A DNA stretch of 64,000 nt, taken from NCBI GenBank assembly GCA_019240215.1, contig JAFAYQ010000043.1, positions 1 to 64,000 on the forward strand. The letters run 5' to 3'. The notes under the pieces are model-generated. The model did no database searches, was not told where the DNA came from, and saw only the letters and a list, made by a program, of their open reading frames with translations. Origin of the DNA: Actinomycetota bacterium (lineage in GTDB: Bacteria; Actinomycetota; Actinomycetes; Streptosporangiales; Streptosporangiaceae). Made by a program: the position numbers and the translations under genes. Shown here one piece after another: positions 56,069 to 64,000 of the stretch; the stretch's first letter is position 1; every line of letters begins with the position of its first letter.

Positions 56069-56564
56069 GCCACCGCGGGCCGCCCCACCCGGCCCGCGTC
56101 TCAGCCGCCCCACCTGCCCCACCGGTCACGTCCGCCACAGCCCGCCGCAGTAAGCGCGGCCCGATTTGGGCAGCGAACTCAGCGCTATTCACTGACTCCG
56201 CTGCCCAAATCCCCTTTGCCCCGCCCGGGCACCCCCAGCCATCCCGCGAACCCCACGCTTCCCAGCACCCCTCAGGGGCCGAACTCCAGACGGCCCCCCG
56301 GCGGCCCCCGCGCCCGTCACCGCCCAGGCCACCCACCCCCACGCCCACCCCAAGAGCCACAAAAGTAAAAACTTGAGCGACCCGGTTCAGCCGCCGTCAG
56401 CCCGCTCCGCCCCAGCTAGTGCGGTTGCACGTGCATCGGCGATGTAGTTCGTTCACTCTCCGCGAGTGACAAGGTTGGCACAGTTTGTTGCGATTGCCGG
56501 TTATGCGCGCCACCATGTAACCACGGGGGTTCAGAGAGCGACGGTCCGCAGTTGGGAGGCTCCG
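56069..56564. other. Intergenic region after valS with a hairpin element and small palindromes
   Basis: No gene is seen up to the chosen start at 56565; an in-frame ATG-type extension from 56466 is less likely. It holds the second 13-23-13 hairpin element (56163-56211), a Pro/Arg-coding low-complexity stretch (about 56220-56350), TGCACGTGCA (56426-56435), and TCACTC/GAGTGA arms (56453-56469). The last two may control the MFS gene. Confidence 0.5.
56163..56211. repeat. 49-bp hairpin element, copy 2 (13-bp arms, 23-nt loop)
   Basis: GATTTGGGCAGCG (56163-56175) and CGCTGCCCAAATC (56199-56211) are perfect reverse complements separated by 23 nt. Arms agree with the 3423-3471 copy at 9 of 13 positions, and the geometry is identical. 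Confidence 0.7.
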
Positions 56565-57896
56565 TTGGCGGATACCGCAGCGCAAGCACTCCCGGCCTCT
56601 GAGCCTCCACCGCCCGGCTCCGAGCCGGCCTCGCCGGGCCCCGCCCCGAGCCCAGCCTCCGCCCCGAGCCCGGCCCCCGCGAAGGCGGCCACGTTCCGCG
56701 ACGTGTTCGCGGACGGTGAGTTCCGTGCCATCTGGCTGGCTGAGTTCGCCTCGATCGCGGGTGACCAGTTCGCCCGGGTCGCGCTGACCGTGATCGTGTT
56801 CGAGCGCACCGGGTCGCCGCTGCTGACCGCGCTGACCTACGCCACCACCTACCTGCCGTGGCTGGTCGGCGGCCTGTTCCTGTCGGACGTGGCCGACCGG
56901 TTCCCGCGCCGCAACGTCATGATCACCGCTGACCTGAGCCGGATGCTGCTGGTGGGGGCGATGGCGATACCGGGCATGCCCCTGTGGGCGATGGTGCTGC
57001 TGCTGTTCGTGGTCGCCTCGCTGAACGCCCCGTTCCAGGGCGCCCGCTCGGCCCTGCGGGCCGCGATCATGCCCGACGACCGCTACGCCCTGGGCCTGGC
57101 CGCCTCCCAGGTCACCCGGGAGCTCGGCGTGGTCGGCGGGTTCGTGGCGGGCGGGGTGATCGTGTCGGTCCTCGGGGCCCGGCCTGCGCTGCTGATCGAC
57201 GCGGGCACGTTCTTGGTGTCGGCCCTGCTGCTGACGCTGGCGGTGCGCCACCGCCCGGCCACCGCGGGCCGCCGCCGCCAGTCACGGCTGGCCGAGATGA
57301 CGGCCGGGCTGCGGCTGGTGTTCGCCAACCAGCGGCTGCGGGCGCTGATGCTGCTCGGCTGGCTGTGCGCGTTCTACACCGTGCCGGAGGCGCTGGCGGT
57401 TCCCTACGCGGCCAAGCTGCACCACGGGTCGGCCGCCGCCGGGCTGATCTTCGCGGCCGGGCCGCTCGGCAGCGCGGTCGGCATGCTGATCTTCACCCGG
57501 CTCGTCCGCCCGGCCCGGCGACTGCGCTGGATGGGCCCGATGGCGGTGGCCGCCTCGCTGACCCTGGCCATCTGCCTGGCCCGCCCGAACCTGATCCTGC
57601 TGCTGGCCATCGTGACCGCGTCCGGCCTGCTGGCCGCCTACCAGATCGCGGCCAACGCCGCCTTCGTGCTGGCCGCCCCCGACGACCGGCGGGGCCAGGC
57701 CTACGCGATCGCCAACGGCGGCATGAACCTCGGCCAGGGCCTGCTCTACGTACTGGCGGGGGCGGCCGCGAGTGCGGCCACCCCCGCCACGGTCGTTGCG
57801 GGCAGCGGCTTGCTGGGAGCCGCTCTGGCGATGTGGTTGGTCTTCCGCTGGCGGCCTGAGCCCTCAGTTGCTCCCGAAAGGAGTGTGAGCGGGTGA
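56565..57896 (+). CDS. MFS transporter (enterobactin-exporter EntS-like)
   Basis: I choose the TTG at 56565 because GGGAGG lies 7 bp upstream, giving 443 residues. The first 40 residues are a Pro/Ala/Ser-rich cytosolic tail with short repeats (PASAPSPAP). About 11-12 membrane helices follow, starting 'FRDVFADGEFRAIWLAEFASIAGDQFARVALTVIVFE', typical of EntS-like MFS proteins; 'DVADRFPRRNVMI' is motif A. The substrate is unknown. It interrupts the core gene run between valS and folC. Confidence 0.88.
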   Translation: MADTAAQALPASEPPPPGSEPASPGPAPSPASAPSPAPAKAATFRDVFADGEFRAIWLAEFASIAGDQFARVALTVIVFERTGSPLLTALTYATTYLPWLVGGLFLSDVADRFPRRNVMITADLSRMLLVGAMAIPGMPLWAMVLLLFVVASLNAPFQGARSALRAAIMPDDRYALGLAASQVTRELGVVGGFVAGGVIVSVLGARPALLIDAGTFLVSALLLTLAVRHRPATAGRRRQSRLAEMTAGLRLVFANQRLRALMLLGWLCAFYTVPEALAVPYAAKLHHGSAAAGLIFAAGPLGSAVGMLIFTRLVRPARRLRWMGPMAVAASLTLAICLARPNLILLLAIVTASGLLAAYQIAANAAFVLAAPDDRRGQAYAIANGGMNLGQGLLYVLAGAAASAATPATVVAGSGLLGAALAMWLVFRWRPEPSVAPERSVSG

Positions 57897-58205
57897 GAAT
57901 CTATAGGATCCGGACATGGGTAATGTTTTGCCGCCCTCAGTCCCAATCTATGCTCATGCTGCATCCTTTCCCTGCGGCACGGCCTGTCCTGCTTGCTCCC
58001 CCTGCGCCCATCAGCCCCACTCGATCCGCATCGCTTTCCCTTCCTGGCAATTACTTATTAAAAGAAAATGTGCCCGAGCGATCCTTTTGTCACACGCAGC
58101 GCCGAGTTGATTTAAATAACGATTAGGGATAAATGCCGAATTTTCGGCAAAACATTTTCCGGAATCTTAAATAAAAGCTGAAATGAAATTTGCAGGAGTA
58201 TCCGG
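57897..58205. other. AT-rich intergenic region upstream of the GGDEF gene
   Basis: The 309-bp spacer is much more AT-rich than the rest of the window, especially 58045-58200. It contains no convincing gene; small frames of 64-77 codons look random. A perfect palindrome (58134-58149) lies about 60 bp before the GGDEF start. Confidence 0.6.
58134..58149. promoter_or_regulatory. 16-bp palindrome upstream of the GGDEF gene
   Basis: TGCCGAA-TT-TTCGGCA is perfectly symmetrical and set in an AT-rich promoter-like region, 57 bp before the GTG at 58206. A dimeric regulator site is likely. Confidence 0.45.
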
Positions 58206-59570
58206 GTGACGATCACGTCCGCACCGCGAGGGCCCCGCTGGGCGGTGGCCTCGCTCCGGCGCTGGCCGCTGTGGGCGCTGCCGCCGCTGGCGCGCGCCTA
58301 CGTCATCACCACGGCGGCGGCGGCCGTCCTGGCGGCCGTGGTGGCGGCCGCGTACACCCCGTGGCATCCGTCCCAGATCCCGGCCTACGTCCTGCTGCTG
58401 GCCTGCGCGGCCGCGATGATCGAGGCCACCCGCGACGTCAAACTGGCCCGTGACACCCTGACCCGCGATCTGCAGGAGGTCTGGTACGTAGCGATCGCGC
58501 TGCTGCTACCGCCGGTCTACGTCCTGCTGGCGCCGATCCCGCTGGTGGCCATGAAGCAGTGGCGGGTCCGCCGCAACCTGGCTCACCGGCGGGTGTTCAG
58601 CATCGCGTCCAACAGCCTCGGCTACGGCGCCGCCTCGGTGGAGTTCCACTCGGGGCTGCGGCCGCTGATCGACCGGCAGCTGCCCGCCACCGGGCACGAC
58701 ATCGCCCTGCTGGCGGCCATCGTCGCCGCCGCCGTCACCGGCTACCTGGTCAACGCCTGGCTGGTGGTCGGGGCGGTCAAGCTCACCAGCCCCACCGCGC
58801 GGATCCGGACGCTGATGTTCACCCGCGAGGCCATCACCACCGACGCGGTCGTCACCTGCCTGGCCACGCTGATCGCGTTCGCGCTGTCGTTCTCGCTGGC
58901 CGCGCTGATCGTCGCGCTGCCGGTGGTGCTGATGCAGAAGCGGTTCCTCATGCACTCCCAGCTGGTCGCCGAGGCCCGCACCGACGCCAAGACCGGGCTG
59001 CTGAACGCGGCCACCTGGCACCGCGAGGCCGCCACCGAGTTGTCCCGTATCCGCGGCTACTGGTCGCCGACCTCGCTCGCGATCATCGATATCGACCACT
59101 TCAAGCTGGTCAACGACACCCACGGCCACCTGGCGGGCGACCGGGTGCTGCGGGTGGTGGCCGACCGGTTCGCCAGCCAGCTCCGGGACGGCGACCTGAT
59201 CGGCCGGTTCGGCGGCGAGGAGTTCGCGATCCTGCTCCCGGCCACCTCGGGGACCGAGGCGGGCCGGGTCGCCGAGCGGCTGCGCGGCCACGTCGGCGGC
59301 ACGCCGATCGTGGTCAGCGACGGCCAGGACGCCACCATCGGCGTCGGCATCACCGTCTCGGTCGGGGTCGCCGAGCTGGCCCACTCCCGCCAGGACCTGG
59401 ATGAGCTGCTGGCGGTGGCGGACGCCGCCCTGTACCAGGCCAAGGCGGCGGGCCGGGACCAGATCTGCATCATGGCGCCCGGCCTGGACGAGCCCCGGCT
59501 GCCCGGCCTCGATGAGCCCCGGCTGCCGGTGCCGCCGGGGACCGGACCGGCCGCCCCCGCATCCCAGTAG
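58206..59570 (+). CDS. Membrane-bound diguanylate cyclase (GGDEF)
   Basis: The protein has 454 residues; the GTG follows AGGAG. About six membrane helices (residues 30-255) form a MASE-like sensor. The GGDEF domain (about 265-430) has 'DIDHFKLVNDTHGHLAGDRVL' and the active-site variant GGEEF. An RDGD I-site lies five residues before it, predicting product inhibition. It should make c-di-GMP from GTP. The tail contains a duplicated DEPRLPGL segment. No EAL domain is attached. Confidence 0.93.
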   Translation: MTITSAPRGPRWAVASLRRWPLWALPPLARAYVITTAAAAVLAAVVAAAYTPWHPSQIPAYVLLLACAAAMIEATRDVKLARDTLTRDLQEVWYVAIALLLPPVYVLLAPIPLVAMKQWRVRRNLAHRRVFSIASNSLGYGAASVEFHSGLRPLIDRQLPATGHDIALLAAIVAAAVTGYLVNAWLVVGAVKLTSPTARIRTLMFTREAITTDAVVTCLATLIAFALSFSLAALIVALPVVLMQKRFLMHSQLVAEARTDAKTGLLNAATWHREAATELSRIRGYWSPTSLAIIDIDHFKLVNDTHGHLAGDRVLRVVADRFASQLRDGDLIGRFGGEEFAILLPATSGTEAGRVAERLRGHVGGTPIVVSDGQDATIGVGITVSVGVAELAHSRQDLDELLAVADAALYQAKAAGRDQICIMAPGLDEPRLPGLDEPRLPVPPGTGPAAPASQ

Positions 59571-59608
59571 CCTGGAGCGGTGACCACTGCGAGCTGCTGG
59601 AGCCGGGC

Positions 59609-61060
59609 GTGACCGACGTTGACGACGCGCTGCGCGAGGTCGAGCGGGAGATCCTCACCCGCCGCCCCGAGTCCTCGATCGAGCCCACCCTGGACCGGAT
59701 CGCGACCCTGGCCCAGCTGCTCGGCGACCCCCAGCGCGCCTACCCGGTCATCCACATCACCGGCACCAACGGCAAGACCTCGACCGCCCGCATGATCGAC
59801 GCGCTGCTACGGGCGCGGGGCCTGCGCACCGGCCGCTTCACCAGCCCGCACCTGGTCTCCATCCGCGAGCGGATCTGCATCGACGGCCAGCCGATCGACG
59901 CCGAGCAGTTCGTGGCCCTGTACCGGGAGATCGAGCCCTACCTGGAGCTGACCGACCAGCAGACCGGCCACCGGCTGTCGTTCTTCGAGGTGCTGACCGG
60001 GATGGCGTTCGCCGCCTTCGCGGACGCGCCGGTCGACGTGGCCGTGGTCGAGGTCGGCCTGGGCGGCACCTGGGACGCCACCAACATCGCCGACGGCGCG
60101 GTCGCGGTCGTCACCCCGGTCAGCCTGGACCACCAGCAGTACCTCGGCGACACCGTGGAGGAGATCGCGGCGGAGAAGGCCGGGATCATCAAGCCCGGCG
60201 CGCTGGCCGTGCTCGCCCAGCAGTCGCTGCCCGCGGCCGAGGTGCTGCTGCGCCGGATTTCCGAGGTCGGCGCGACCGTGGCCCGCGAGGGGCTGGAGTT
60301 CGGCGTGCTCGAGCGCGAGATCGCCCTCGGCGGCCAGCAGCTGACCCTGCGCGGCCTGGGTGGGACCTACGACCAGCTGTTCCTGCCCCTGTTTGGCGAG
60401 CACCAGGCCTCCAACGCGGCCTGCGCGCTGGCCGCCGTCGAGGGCTTCGCCGGCGCCGCCGAGGACGGCCCGGTCGGCTCGGCCGCCAGCCCCGGCGGCG
60501 CCCCGCTCGACGTCGACCTGGTCCGGCAGGCGTTCGCCGGGCTCCGGTCGCCCGGCCGCTTGGAGGTGCTGCGGCGCAGCCCGACCGTGATCGCCGACGC
60601 CGCCCACAACCCGTCCGGCATGGCCGCCACCCTGGCCGCGGTGACCGAGGCGTTCAGCTTCAGCCGCCTGGTCGGGGTGCTCGCGGTCAGCGCCGACAAG
60701 GACGTGGCGGGCCTGCTCGACGAGCTCGAGCCGGTGCTGTCGGACGTGGTCGTGACCCGCAACTCCTCCGACCGCTCGATGCCGGTCGACGAGCTGGCCG
60801 AGCTGGCGGGCGACGTGTTCGGCCTCGACCGGGTGCACGAGGCCGCCCGGATGGACGACGCCATCGAGATGGCGGTCGGGCTGGCCGACGAGACCCCTGA
60901 CCCCGACCTCCCCGGCGGCGGCGGGGTGCTGATCACCGGCTCGGTCATCACCGTCGGGGACGCCCGCCAGCTGCTGCTGCCGGACAGCCCGACCACCGAC
61001 CTGCCGGCCGCCGACGGCGGCACCGGCCGCCACCCGTTCACCGCCGCGGACCTGTCATGA
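59609..61060 (+). CDS. folC: Bifunctional folylpolyglutamate synthase/dihydrofolate synthase
   Basis: The protein has 483 residues from GTG 59609. The ATP-binding P-loop is 'HITGTNGKTSTARMID', the folate-site 'GRFTSPHLVSIRERI' follows, then 'LTGMAFAAFADAPVDVAVVEVGLGGTWDATN' and 'DAAHNPSGMAATLAAV' in the second domain. It adds Glu to dihydropteroate or folates in the cytosol. The stop overlaps the DUF4233 gene start (ATGA), as in many actinobacteria. Confidence 0.96.
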   Translation: MTDVDDALREVEREILTRRPESSIEPTLDRIATLAQLLGDPQRAYPVIHITGTNGKTSTARMIDALLRARGLRTGRFTSPHLVSIRERICIDGQPIDAEQFVALYREIEPYLELTDQQTGHRLSFFEVLTGMAFAAFADAPVDVAVVEVGLGGTWDATNIADGAVAVVTPVSLDHQQYLGDTVEEIAAEKAGIIKPGALAVLAQQSLPAAEVLLRRISEVGATVAREGLEFGVLEREIALGGQQLTLRGLGGTYDQLFLPLFGEHQASNAACALAAVEGFAGAAEDGPVGSAASPGGAPLDVDLVRQAFAGLRSPGRLEVLRRSPTVIADAAHNPSGMAATLAAVTEAFSFSRLVGVLAVSADKDVAGLLDELEPVLSDVVVTRNSSDRSMPVDELAELAGDVFGLDRVHEAARMDDAIEMAVGLADETPDPDLPGGGGVLITGSVITVGDARQLLLPDSPTTDLPAADGGTGRHPFTAADLS

Positions 61061-61518
61061 CCGACCCCGCCGGCCCGCCTGCCGCCGGCCCGCCCGCCAC
61101 CGAGCCCCCCGCCACCGCCGAGCCCGCCCCGCCGGCCGAGAAGGCCACCAAGAAGGCCAAGCGCCCCGAAGGCGGCCGGCCAACACTGCGCCCCATCCTC
61201 CGGCGGCTGCTGTCCTCGGTGCTCGTGTTCGAGGCGATCATCTTGATCCTGGCCATCCCGGTCGCGATCAAAATCGAGAATCTGCACCACGACACGGCGT
61301 TCGCCGTGGGCGGCGCCCTCGCCCTGGTGGCGTTCCTGCTGGCCGGCGTGATCGGCCGCTTCCGCTGGGCGCTGGTGGTCGGGGCGGTGCTCCAGTTCGC
61401 GATCATCGCGGCCGGCGTCGAAATTCCTGCCCTGTATGTCCTGGGCGTCATCTTCTGTGCCCTGTGGTTCGGCGGAATCTATCTGGCGGACAAGCTGGAG
61501 CAGCCGAACCCGCGTTAG
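61057..61518 (+). CDS. DUF4233 membrane protein
   Basis: The protein has 153 residues. A Pro/Ala/Glu-rich N-terminus (1-40) is followed by four membrane helices beginning 'ILRRLLSSVLVFEAIILILAIPVAI', the DUF4233 signature, and ending 'ALWFGGIYLADKLEQ'. The family almost always lies between folC and ndk in actinobacteria; its function is unknown. It is translationally coupled to folC. Confidence 0.92.
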   Translation: MTDPAGPPAAGPPATEPPATAEPAPPAEKATKKAKRPEGGRPTLRPILRRLLSSVLVFEAIILILAIPVAIKIENLHHDTAFAVGGALALVAFLLAGVIGRFRWALVVGAVLQFAIIAAGVEIPALYVLGVIFCALWFGGIYLADKLEQPNPR

Positions 61519-61558
61519 TCTGAGACCGTCGCCCTATGTAACTAGAGGTGAGCGGTTA

Positions 61559-63157
61559 GTGACGACGAGTCTCGGACGGCTGGTTCGGCCCGGTGCCCGC
61601 GAGCAGCACCCCGGCCGGGCCGACGCGACCCCGTCAGCTCCCGCGACCCCGTCAGCCCGCACGACCCCGTCAGCTCCCGCGACCCCGTCAGCCCGCCCGG
61701 CCAGCGCCACCCGCCGGGTCGCCGCCGACGGGGCGGCCGCCGCCGTGATGATCACCGCCGCCCCGCTCTGCCTGCTGCAGGCGCCCAACGCGATCGCCTG
61801 GGCCCTGAGCAGCGCCGGGGCGCTGGCGGCGGGCCCGCAGGCGTCGACCACGCTGCTGCGGGCGGCCGGGCTGGCCCTGCCCGCCATGGCCGCGGTGGCC
61901 GGGCTGGCCGCGCTGGCGGTGCTGCGGGTGCGGGCCTGGCCGGTGCTGCTGACCGGCCTGCTGATGATGGCGGTGGCCGACACGCTGGGCACCTCGGCCC
62001 ACACGACGACCGCGATCGCCGTGGTCCGGATGCTGCACGGGATCGCGGCCGGGCTGGCGCTACCGGCCGCGCTGGCGCTGGCCTGGGACCGCGGCCCGGG
62101 CCCGCGCCGCTGGCTGGCCGCCTTGTGGTCGGCCGCCACCGTGGCTGCACTGGCCGCCGCCCCGGCCGTGGCCCGCGACCGGCTGACCAGCGGCGGCTGG
62201 CACGCGGCGCTGGCTCCCTACCCGTGGCTGACCGGCGCCGCCCTGACCGTGGCGGCCCTGTACGCGGTGCTGGCCGACGGCCCCGGCCGCCGCGCCCGCG
62301 ACACCCTGCACCCCGGCCGCGACGCCCGCCGCCAGGACGCCACCCAGGAACGAGCCCAGCTCGCGGTGCTGGCGGTCCCCGGTATCGGCCTGGCCGCCCT
62401 CGCCGTGGCCATCACCTACCGCCCGCCCGCCGCGCTGCTCGCCACCGGGGCCGTAGCGGTGCTGATGCTCTACGGGGTGGCGGCCGTCGCCTCGGCCGAC
62501 CGGCTGGTCGGCGGCGGGCTCTGCTTCCCGTTCCTGGGCGCGGTCACCGGGCTGGTGGTGGCGCCGGTGGCCGGCGCGGTCACCAGCCTGCGGGCGCTCA
62601 GCCCGGACTCCGCCGGCCACTCCTGGCTCCCGCTGAGCGTGACCGCGGTCGCCGCCCTGGCCGGGGTGGCGGTGGCCCGCGCCCTGCCTCACCGGCCCCG
62701 CGCGGTGGTGATGGCGGGCCTGCTGATTGCGGTCGAAGGGCTGGCCGCGGCCCGGCTGGCCGGGCCCTACGTGCCCGCCGTGGTGCTGGCCGGGGTCAGC
62801 GCCCCGCTGGCGGCCGGCCTGGCCGCCGCCCTGACCGCCGCGCTGGCCGAGACCGGGGTGGCCGGCGCCCTGTCCGGGGTGTCGCTGCTGCTGGCCGGGC
62901 TGATGACCGGCTACCTGGCCTCCGGCGCGGTCCAGGTCCGGATGGTGACCCAGGCCGTGACCCAGCTGGCCGCCAGCCCCGCCGCCCGGCAGGCCGCCCC
63001 CGCCGCCCAGCAGACCGCCCAGCAGACCGCCCAGAGGCTGGCGCTGGCCGGGGCGGTCGGAGTCTGGGAGCTGGCCGGGCTGTTTTCCGTGCTCATCGCC
63101 ATTGGTGTCACATTTCTCATCGGACGGGCGCGCCGCACTCGTGCTCCGGTCCAGTGA
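61559..63157 (+). CDS. MFS-like polytopic membrane protein
   Basis: I choose the GTG at 61559, with AGAGGTGAG 8 bp upstream, giving 532 residues. The N-terminal 45 residues carry tandem TPSA(P/R) repeats. About 13-14 hydrophobic helices follow ('VAADGAAAAVMITAAPLCLLQAPNAIAW'). It resembles MFS transporters in size and in 'RMLHGIAAGLALPAALALAWDR', but lacks a clear motif A. It stands where the actinobacterial folC-ndk interval often has a transporter-like gene. A Gln/Thr/Ala repeat (AAQQTAQQTAQ) lies near residue 480. Confidence 0.75.
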   Translation: MTTSLGRLVRPGAREQHPGRADATPSAPATPSARTTPSAPATPSARPASATRRVAADGAAAAVMITAAPLCLLQAPNAIAWALSSAGALAAGPQASTTLLRAAGLALPAMAAVAGLAALAVLRVRAWPVLLTGLLMMAVADTLGTSAHTTTAIAVVRMLHGIAAGLALPAALALAWDRGPGPRRWLAALWSAATVAALAAAPAVARDRLTSGGWHAALAPYPWLTGAALTVAALYAVLADGPGRRARDTLHPGRDARRQDATQERAQLAVLAVPGIGLAALAVAITYRPPAALLATGAVAVLMLYGVAAVASADRLVGGGLCFPFLGAVTGLVVAPVAGAVTSLRALSPDSAGHSWLPLSVTAVAALAGVAVARALPHRPRAVVMAGLLIAVEGLAAARLAGPYVPAVVLAGVSAPLAAGLAAALTAALAETGVAGALSGVSLLLAGLMTGYLASGAVQVRMVTQAVTQLAASPAARQAAPAAQQTAQQTAQRLALAGAVGVWELAGLFSVLIAIGVTFLIGRARRTRAPVQ

Positions 63158-63171
63158 CGCGGGTAAACTGC

Positions 63172-63196
63172 CTGCCGCGGGTATCTCCCGCGGCAG
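63172..63196 (+). terminator. Hairpin between the MFS-like gene and ndk
   Basis: CTGCCGCGGG and CCCGCGGCAG form a perfect 10-bp stem with loop TATCT, 14 bp after the MFS-like stop. Confidence 0.55.
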
Positions 63197-63256
63197 CTGG
63201 CCGGTTGCCCATGCTCACCTGCGACTCCCGAACCTGTACATCCTCAAGGAGCGTCG

Positions 63257-63667
63257 TTGCCGGAACGTACTCTTGTCCTCATCAAGCCCGATGGTGTGCG
63301 CCGCGGACTGATCGGTGCGGTGCTCTCCCGGATCGAGCGCAAGGGACTGACGGTGGTGGCGCTCGAGCTGAGGACTCTGGACCGGGAGACGGCCAGCACC
63401 CACTACGCCGAGCACGTCGGCAAACCGTTCTTCGAAGGGGTGGTGGACTTCATCACCTCCGGGCCGCTGGTGGCGCTGGTGGCCGAGGGCCCGCGCGCCA
63501 TCGAGGCCTTCCGCGGCCTGGCCGGGGCGACCGACCCGGTGACGGCGGCCCCCGGCACCATCCGCGGCGACCATGCGTTGGAGATTGGCGAGAACATCGT
63601 CCACGGGTCGGATTCCCCCGAGTCCGCCCAGCGCGAGATCAAGATCTTCTTCCCCGAGCTGTCCTGA
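63257..63667 (+). CDS. ndk: Nucleoside diphosphate kinase
   Basis: The enzyme has 136 residues from TTG 63257 with AAGGAG upstream. Catalytic H116 is in '[17 protein letters not shown]', and the start '[19 protein letters not shown]' and '[13 protein letters not shown]' are conserved. It transfers the gamma phosphate between nucleotides in the cytosol. It is followed by a hairpin (63697-63719) and mreB, the common actinobacterial order. Confidence 0.97.
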   Translation: MPERTLVLIKPDGVRRGLIGAVLSRIERKGLTVVALELRTLDRETASTHYAEHVGKPFFEGVVDFITSGPLVALVAEGPRAIEAFRGLAGATDPVTAAPGTIRGDHALEIGENIVHGSDSPESAQREIKIFFPELS

Positions 63668-63696
63668 CCCCGTTTCGGGCAGGGCAGACCCCCACC

Positions 63697-63719
63697 CCAC
63701 GCCATCCAGTCCGGCGTGG
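63697..63719 (+). terminator. Hairpin terminator after ndk
   Basis: CCACGCC and GGCGTGG form a 7-bp stem with a 9-nt loop, followed by CTTCGT, about 30 bp after the ndk stop. Confidence 0.55.
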
Positions 63720-63752
63720 CCTTCGTATCAATCAGTGCGTCAGCTGGCCTAA

Positions 63753-64000
<248 letters not shown>

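Noticed and set aside
53426..56376. Roughly 900-codon open frames on both strands over valS
   Set aside because: They are shadows of valS caused by GC-rich third positions; valS carries the HIGH and KMSKS motifs.
57916..58126. 64- and 77-codon frames in the AT-rich spacer
   Set aside because: No ribosome-binding site, no codon bias and no recognisable features. They are best explained as chance frames.

Overview
The window is high-GC actinobacterial chromosome. Two features anchor this. One is a roadblock/LC7 cluster of the kind found in Streptomyces, Streptosporangiales and Frankia-like genomes (1-1955). The other is the housekeeping run tig-clpP1-clpP2-clpX-valS-...-folC-DUF4233-...-ndk-mreB (48880 to the end). 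GTG/TTG starts, ATGA/GTGA overlaps and strong third-position GC bias fit the same group. I cannot name the species.

Layout. (1) 1-3892: tail of an unidentified gene, a three-gene roadblock/PATAN-like operon, a DUF3253 gene with no stop where expected, two small genes, and a 0.9-kb repeat-rich spacer. (2) 3893-10717: small accessory genes (siderophore-interacting protein, methyltransferase, GNAT, a HicB antitoxin with only a stub of hicA, mycothiol-type DinB protein, cupin, GrpB, VOC, PHP phosphatase, membrane proteins). (3) 10761-14782: an ECF sigma factor with a SnoaL-like C-terminus, divergent from YCII and a DHA2 efflux pump, then a DUF998 protein. (4) 14918-23265: two alpha/beta hydrolases and a VOC protein around a coupled pair of large LuxR-type (LAL) ATPase regulators. 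Both hydrolase genes share a nearly identical 34-36 bp upstream box. (5) 23299-33868: the most distinctive locus. A minus-strand, tightly overlapping operon encodes a DJ-1/PfpI protein, two SnoaL-like proteins, a toluene-4-monooxygenase-like soluble diiron monooxygenase, a histidine kinase and a NarL-type response regulator. It is flanked by a lone receiver protein and a SARP/NB-ARC/TPR regulator. The hydroxylase alpha subunit carries a TmoB-like gamma domain fused at its C-terminus, and no NADH reductase gene is present.

(6) 34012-43439: remnants and regulators (SMP-30 lactonase stub, LacI, MFS pump, hydrolase plus TetR, an IlvD/Edd sugar-acid-type dehydratase, an SsuD-like pseudogene, hydrolase, SolA-like oxidase). 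(7) 43491-48714: tRNA-Gly(TCC), a PucR-type regulator, a polysaccharide deacetylase, tRNA-Pro(TGG), a TIGR03083-type protein and a GlxA-type AraC regulator. (8) 48880-64000: core genes for protein folding and proteolysis, valyl-tRNA charging, folate, nucleotide metabolism and cell shape, with two MFS-like proteins and a GGDEF protein between them.

In the monooxygenase operon, electrons should pass from an unlinked reductase through the Rieske ferredoxin to the diiron alpha-gamma/beta hydroxylase, gated by the MmoB-like effector. The co-transcribed two-component system would control expression. This is inferred from gene content and order. Several intergenic palindromes and one dispersed 13-23-13 bp hairpin element are described in the findings.
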